NCBI RefSeq assembly: GCF_014642405.1
Contig: NZ_BMIN01000005.1
Span: 146,727 to 210,726 of the forward strand
DNA length: 64,000 bases
Direction: 5' to 3'
Source: Pontibacillus salipaludis
Lineage (GTDB): Bacteria; Bacillota; Bacilli; Bacillales; BH030062
Positions 60,772 to 64,000 of the stretch are shown in pieces (position 1 is the first letter of the stretch; each line of letters opens with the position of its first letter). The notes under the pieces are model-generated. The model saw nothing but the letters and a program-made list of their open reading frames with translations, was not told where the DNA came from and did not search any database. Position numbers and translations under genes: made by a program.

Positions 60772-60808
60772 AAAAAAGAGATCAAATCATAGCGATTTGA
60801 TCTTTTTT
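60772..60808. terminator. Bidirectional terminator
   Basis: AAAAAAGAGATCAAATC / GATTTGATCTTTTTT with a 5-base loop. Confidence 0.92.
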
Positions 60809-60851
60809 AAGTCCTTAAGAGAACTTTCTGGTGGTGGACCTTATACTCTAC

Positions 60852-62066
60852 TTAGATCACCACTCTATATGTGTAAACATAACCGAAAGCAACCAAACTT
60901 CCCAAAGTGACAATCAACCACACCGGTGATAAATACACCAACGTAAAAACAATCGTAATAAACGTCATGAAAGGCACACAAATAAAAAGAATGCTTTTCT
61001 TCGAGGATAAATTCAGATCCTTCTCTCTCCATCTATACATCTTGAAATAAGAACTGCTTCGGAAATACATCCATAAACTTTTCGCAATGCTCACAAAGGC
61101 AAACAACGAGAATCCCCAAAGAAATAGACCGAGCCACACACTGTCTACAATCACTAAGAAAACAGTTAGCAAGACGCATAACTGAATCAATGTCAGGACC
61201 ATGCCTCCGTCGCGGATCACTGTTTTGAGAAACGTTTCACTTAATACATTGTGCGGAGATCGGTTTTTAAACAATGGCTTTTTGAGTAGCACAACCTTCT
61301 TAGATGGCTTTAAGGTCACAAGTTTTGCTTGGCCGTTTTGCCACAATAGAAGCTTGGTCCATTTGTGGTTCGCTGCTCCATCGTAAGCGACGAAAGAAAA
61401 GAATTTACGCCCTCTAAAGATCGCCTGTTTGTAAATAAGAACAAACAGAAGAATGGCTAAGAAGAGGAGAGCTAGACACATTCCTTCTAAAGATAAGCTC
61501 AAATAGACCTTCCATAAAGATAGGTAACTGAGCAATAGAAGGGAGTAGGTTAGGAGTGTATAAACAAGGGATACCCCATTGATCTTTAGCACTTTTCTAA
61601 CCATCACAAAGACCATGTTCCAGAGTAGTACATATCCTCCTAAACCGATTATTCCCATCGTGGAAAAGCCATGTCCTATTATAAAAACAGGTAGAAAGGT
61701 CACCATCATAACACTGGTGAAGATCAATACCATAAACGTCGTGTAGAATAGGCCAAGAATTGACCCTCTTTTTAAAATGGCTTTGTTTGGGACTAAGAAC
61801 AGTTGATCTCCATTATGTACAAATGATTTGAGGTCATATAAAAAGGAAGAGAGAAAAATAATCAACAGAACGACTTCAATTGGCAGTTGAGCTAAATACT
61901 CAGGCGTATCACTCCATAAAGACCTATAGTAGGCAGTGAAGATCGCAAGGGCTGGTGCAAGTATGTACAACACAACAATCCAGTCTACAACAGATCGAAT
62001 CGTTCCCCATAAATGCTTGTAGTGTAACCGTAATCTGGTTAAAAATAAGCTTCTCGCTTTAATCAT
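60852..62066 (-). CDS. ecsB: EcsB-type ABC transporter membrane protein
   Basis: 404 residues, polytopic, with the EcsB pattern: MIKARSLFLTRLRLHYKHLW start, YDLKSFVHNGDQLFLVPNK near 80, FLKTVIRDGGMVLTLIQL near 280. ATG at 62066 is preferred because CTGGAGAG lies upstream and it overlaps the ecsA stop by 8 bases. EcsAB affects secretion, protease export and competence in B. subtilis. The third B. subtilis ecs gene (ecsC) is absent here. Confidence 0.88.
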   Translation of the reverse strand: MIKARSLFLTRLRLHYKHLWGTIRSVVDWIVVLYILAPALAIFTAYYRSLWSDTPEYLAQLPIEVVLLIIFLSSFLYDLKSFVHNGDQLFLVPNKAILKRGSILGLFYTTFMVLIFTSVMMVTFLPVFIIGHGFSTMGIIGLGGYVLLWNMVFVMVRKVLKINGVSLVYTLLTYSLLLLSYLSLWKVYLSLSLEGMCLALLFLAILLFVLIYKQAIFRGRKFFSFVAYDGAANHKWTKLLLWQNGQAKLVTLKPSKKVVLLKKPLFKNRSPHNVLSETFLKTVIRDGGMVLTLIQLCVLLTVFLVIVDSVWLGLFLWGFSLFAFVSIAKSLWMYFRSSSYFKMYRWREKDLNLSSKKSILFICVPFMTFITIVFTLVYLSPVWLIVTLGSLVAFGYVYTYRVVI

Positions 62067-62766
62067 GAGAACTCTCCAGTATTTCATAAAAACAATCGAG
62101 TAAAGATGTGCCTTCTGGTTTGTTAGCGTACGAAGTGATCGTCTTCATATCCCCTTGTGTAATAACTGTCCCTTGAGCCATAAGAATAAATCGATCGCAT
62201 AGTTTCTCAGCACTGTCTAAAACGTGCGTGGACATTAGAATTGCAGCACCATCGTTTCTTTCTGAAACCAGTAAGGAAATCAAATTTTTCGTCGCGATCG
62301 GGTCTAATCCAATAAACGGCTCATCGATGATGTAGATATCTGGTTTCACCATAGCGCCTAAAACGATTAGCGTCTTTTGCTTCATTCCTTTTGAGAAATG
62401 AATAGGGAGTTGGTTTGTAACGTTCCTTAATTGGAAGGTTTCTAGCAATCTATAAGCATTCTCTTTCCAAGCGGATTCAGGCATGTGGTGAGAAGCTGCC
62501 GCAAACTCCAAATGCTCCCACAGCGTCAAATGTTCATAAAGGATCGGTTCTTCTGGAATGTATGAGATTTTATAGCCATCTGGATACGTGACTTCACCCT
62601 TAAACTCACCCATCACACCTAAAATCGTTTTGATCGCCGTACTCTTACCAGCGCCATTAGATCCCGTTAGCCCCACAATCTCTCCTTGGTTTACTTCAAA
62701 TTGAACATCTCTGACATATAAGTTGTTCTTGTTATATCCTGCTTCATGGATTGTGACTGAAAGCAA
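62059..62766 (-). CDS. ecsA: EcsA-type ABC transporter ATP-binding protein
   Basis: 235 residues. Walker A GSNGAGKST (about 36-44), signature in the EcsA form FSKGMKQK instead of LSGGQ, Walker B IYIIDEPFIGLDP and switch His in STHVLD. TTG at 62766 is taken as start because AGAGGTG lies 7 bases upstream; the frame is open to 62823. Overlaps ecsB by 8 bases. Confidence 0.9.
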   Translation of the reverse strand: MLSVTIHEAGYNKNNLYVRDVQFEVNQGEIVGLTGSNGAGKSTAIKTILGVMGEFKGEVTYPDGYKISYIPEEPILYEHLTLWEHLEFAAASHHMPESAWKENAYRLLETFQLRNVTNQLPIHFSKGMKQKTLIVLGAMVKPDIYIIDEPFIGLDPIATKNLISLLVSERNDGAAILMSTHVLDSAEKLCDRFILMAQGTVITQGDMKTITSYANKPEGTSLLDCFYEILESSHD

Positions 62767-62823
62767 GCCAATGCACCTCTCTTCATGGTCTATCAAATAC
62801 AATAACTTACAAAAGTATATCAA

Positions 62824-63129
62824 ATGATACTAGATTTACATAATATAGAAAGAGTCTATTGCAGGTTCAATCTTGTTTTGAAATAATTTGTACCATCAAG
62901 AGGCAGATGTTCACTATAAAAAACCTCCTAACATTTAGGGGGATTGTATGGAACTACAAGGATATATTCACTGGATCGCAGCATTTTATCGGAAAGTGTA
63001 GGGGGTGTCTATTGCTAAAAATGAATAAAAAGGCATTAGAAACCTTCCATACTTCCACAGATCTATTAAAGAAGGAATGTCCGCCCCCTCCCTCTCATAG
63101 ACTTAGAGAAGAGGAGGGAGGTGGTCTGA
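62824..63129. promoter_or_regulatory. Leader of the DUF948 gene with an RBS-sequestering hairpin
   Basis: No gene seen. CCCCCTCCCTCTC at 63083-63096 can pair with GAGGAGGGAGGTGG at 63111-63124, which is the RBS of the next gene, across a short AU-rich loop (ATAGACTTAGAGAA). The 92-codon frame here (from 62859) has no RBS of its own. Confidence 0.55.
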
Positions 63130-63492
63130 ATGCTTGAGTGGAGTGTGGCAATTGGAGCCATTGCGTTTGTTGTTCTCGTCGTTTATTTGGTTTTGACATT
63201 ACGAAAAGTGATGACAACACTGGCTGAAACAGAGGAGACGCTGTCTGACGTTCGTAAATCCGTAAACGGGATTACAGAAGAGGCAGAAGAACTGCTAAAT
63301 GAAGCCAATCAAATCTCGGTTGATGTAAAAGGAAAAATGGAAGCCGTTGATCCTTTAATCGAATCCGCACACGATGTGGGGGATATGATTCACGAGGTAA
63401 CAAGCTCAATGAAAAGGACTGCTTTGGACAAGAACGATAGGAAAACCGTTCGGACACAGGAAAGTCAGCCGGTGCAAATTAAATTGAAGTGA
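63130..63492 (+). CDS. DUF948 (YtxG-like) general-stress-type membrane protein
   Basis: 120 residues: one N-terminal membrane segment (about 5-23), then a helical coiled-coil region TLAETEETLSDVRKSVNGIT and EAEELLNEANQISVDVKGKM typical of DUF948 proteins. In B. subtilis ytxG is in a sigma-B operon with ytxH and ytxJ; here it is alone. The RBS is very strong but can be hidden in a hairpin. Confidence 0.85.
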   Translation: MLEWSVAIGAIAFVVLVVYLVLTLRKVMTTLAETEETLSDVRKSVNGITEEAEELLNEANQISVDVKGKMEAVDPLIESAHDVGDMIHEVTSSMKRTALDKNDRKTVRTQESQPVQIKLK

Positions 63493-63498
63493 TGGGGA

Positions 63499-63527
63499 AG
63501 AGGCTGGGCGATCCGGTCTCTTTTTTT
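63499..63527 (+). terminator. Terminator of the DUF948 gene
   Basis: GAGGCTGG / CCGGTCTC (with wobble pairs), 5-base loop, seven T. Confidence 0.8.
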
Positions 63528-63689
63528 ATTGGGCCACCAAAGGGACCATTCTTCTTAAAGATTGTGATTTTAGTAAGTCGTTTGAGTCGTGTATAAAAAT
63601 ATTAATAAAAGTTTGTTAGTTCAAAAAGTGCAGGAAAATTAGAACTAGGTTGACAATTATTTCAAAGGCTAGTAGAGTAATAAAAAAAT

Positions 63690-63845
63690 ATTCTTATCCA
63701 GAGAGGTGGAGGGACTGGCCCTTTGAAGCCTCAGCAACAGGTCGTATTTCGACACTGTGCTAATTCCAGCGGGTGAACGATCCTGAACGATGAGAGCTTT
63801 CGTTATTGTCAGTTAAACGCACTCGCATGAGAGTGCGTTTTTTGT
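63690..63845 (+). ncRNA. SAM-I (S-box) riboswitch with terminator
   Basis: Conserved S-box blocks in order: CCAGAGAGGTGGAGGGA at 63698, GGCCCTTTGAAGCCTCAGCAACAG-type segment at 63718-63740, CACTGTGCTAATTCCAGC at 63753 and GATGAGAG at 63789. P1 is TCTTATC/GATGAGA. Terminator AACGCACTC / GAGTGCGTT plus T-run at 63815-63845. SAM binding should stop transcription of the permease behind it. Confidence 0.95.
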
Positions 63846-63878
63846 ATGTTCACCCTACTAAAGCTAGGTGGAATGAAA

Positions 63879-64000
63879 TTGGAAAATCAATTTAAACGAG
63901 AAATGAAAACAAGACATTTGGTTATGCTGTCACTTGGGGGCGTCATCGGAACAGGACTCTTTTTAAGTTCAGGCTATACGATCCAACAAGCTGGTCCCCT
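63879..64000 (+). CDS. APC family amino-acid permease (S-methylmethionine/methionine type), 5' end only
   Basis: About 41 codons to the window edge: [20 protein letters not shown] then YTIQQAGP is the first membrane segment and GGVIGTG substrate motif of YbxG/MmuP-type permeases. Placed behind an S-box riboswitch, a methionine or S-methylmethionine uptake role is likely. Start is ambiguous: ATG at 63873 lies 1 base from AGGTGG (63866-63871), while in-frame TTG at 63879 has ideal 7-base spacing. Confidence 0.85.
   Translation, partial: MENQFKREMKTRHLVMLSLGGVIGTGLFLSSGYTIQQAGP

Noticed and set aside
62859-63137. 92-codon frame upstream of the DUF948 gene
   Set aside because: No RBS, and its end covers the hairpin and RBS of the next gene (GGG-rich tail).

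Overview
The window reads as chromosome of an endospore-forming Bacillaceae bacterium, probably a salt-tolerant genus near Halobacillus or Pontibacillus. Signs are a germinant-receptor operon, a YjcZ-type spore protein, the spore transglutaminase Tgl, EcsAB, a CYP102A (P450 BM3) locus, strong AGGAGG ribosome binding sites and acidic proteins. The genus is inference. I see no rRNA or tRNA genes, CRISPR array, phage genes or transposase.

Layout. 1-1.4 kb: end of metQ and an M20 amidohydrolase, then an unlisted-size 28-residue cationic peptide gene. 1.9-7.1 kb (minus): spore germinant receptor operon A-C-D-B-B with two B subunits. 7.6-12.1 kb: DinB-like protein, the Bm3R1-type repressor and its CYP102A target, with palindromic operators before each gene. 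12.7-14.1 kb (minus): GMP reductase and a zinc-ribbon protein. 14.6-26.8 kb: fructan and alpha-glucoside region, with a secreted levansucrase holding two complete GH68 domains, a membrane-anchored GH32 levanase, a class A beta-lactamase-like protein (minus), and a LacI/ABC importer/oligo-1,6-glucosidase operon. 27-31.3 kb: SDR, KtrB-type potassium channel, and a glycine riboswitch in front of an ACT-domain/UPF0210 pair.

31.8-42.2 kb: homoprotocatechuate (4-hydroxyphenylacetate) meta-cleavage cluster: hpaF, two hpaG halves and a LysR regulator on minus; a DapA-family aldolase, hpaE, hpaB, hpaD, a second aldehyde dehydrogenase and hpaC on plus. HpaBC makes homoprotocatechuate, HpaD opens the ring, HpaE/F/G process it, and the DapA-like protein and second dehydrogenase probably finish to pyruvate and succinate. 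A hydratase (HpaH) is not seen. 43.4-46.6 kb: acyl-CoA synthetase plus AidB-like acyl-CoA dehydrogenase. 47-64 kb: murB, an ArsR-type regulator with an MFS exporter, a frameshifted VOC gene, tgl, a lipoprotein metalloprotease, psd, ecsAB, many small membrane or secreted proteins, and an S-box (SAM) riboswitch before an amino-acid permease cut by the window end.

Most unusual: three intergenic arrays (12178-12415, 18850-19262, 31385-31705) with different sequences but the same 20-21 bp period (two DNA helical turns). Each lies between convergent genes, directly behind a rho-independent terminator. Two of the three share the core TGRCNNAAG. I know of no described element that matches. The double-GH68 levansucrase is the second most notable item.
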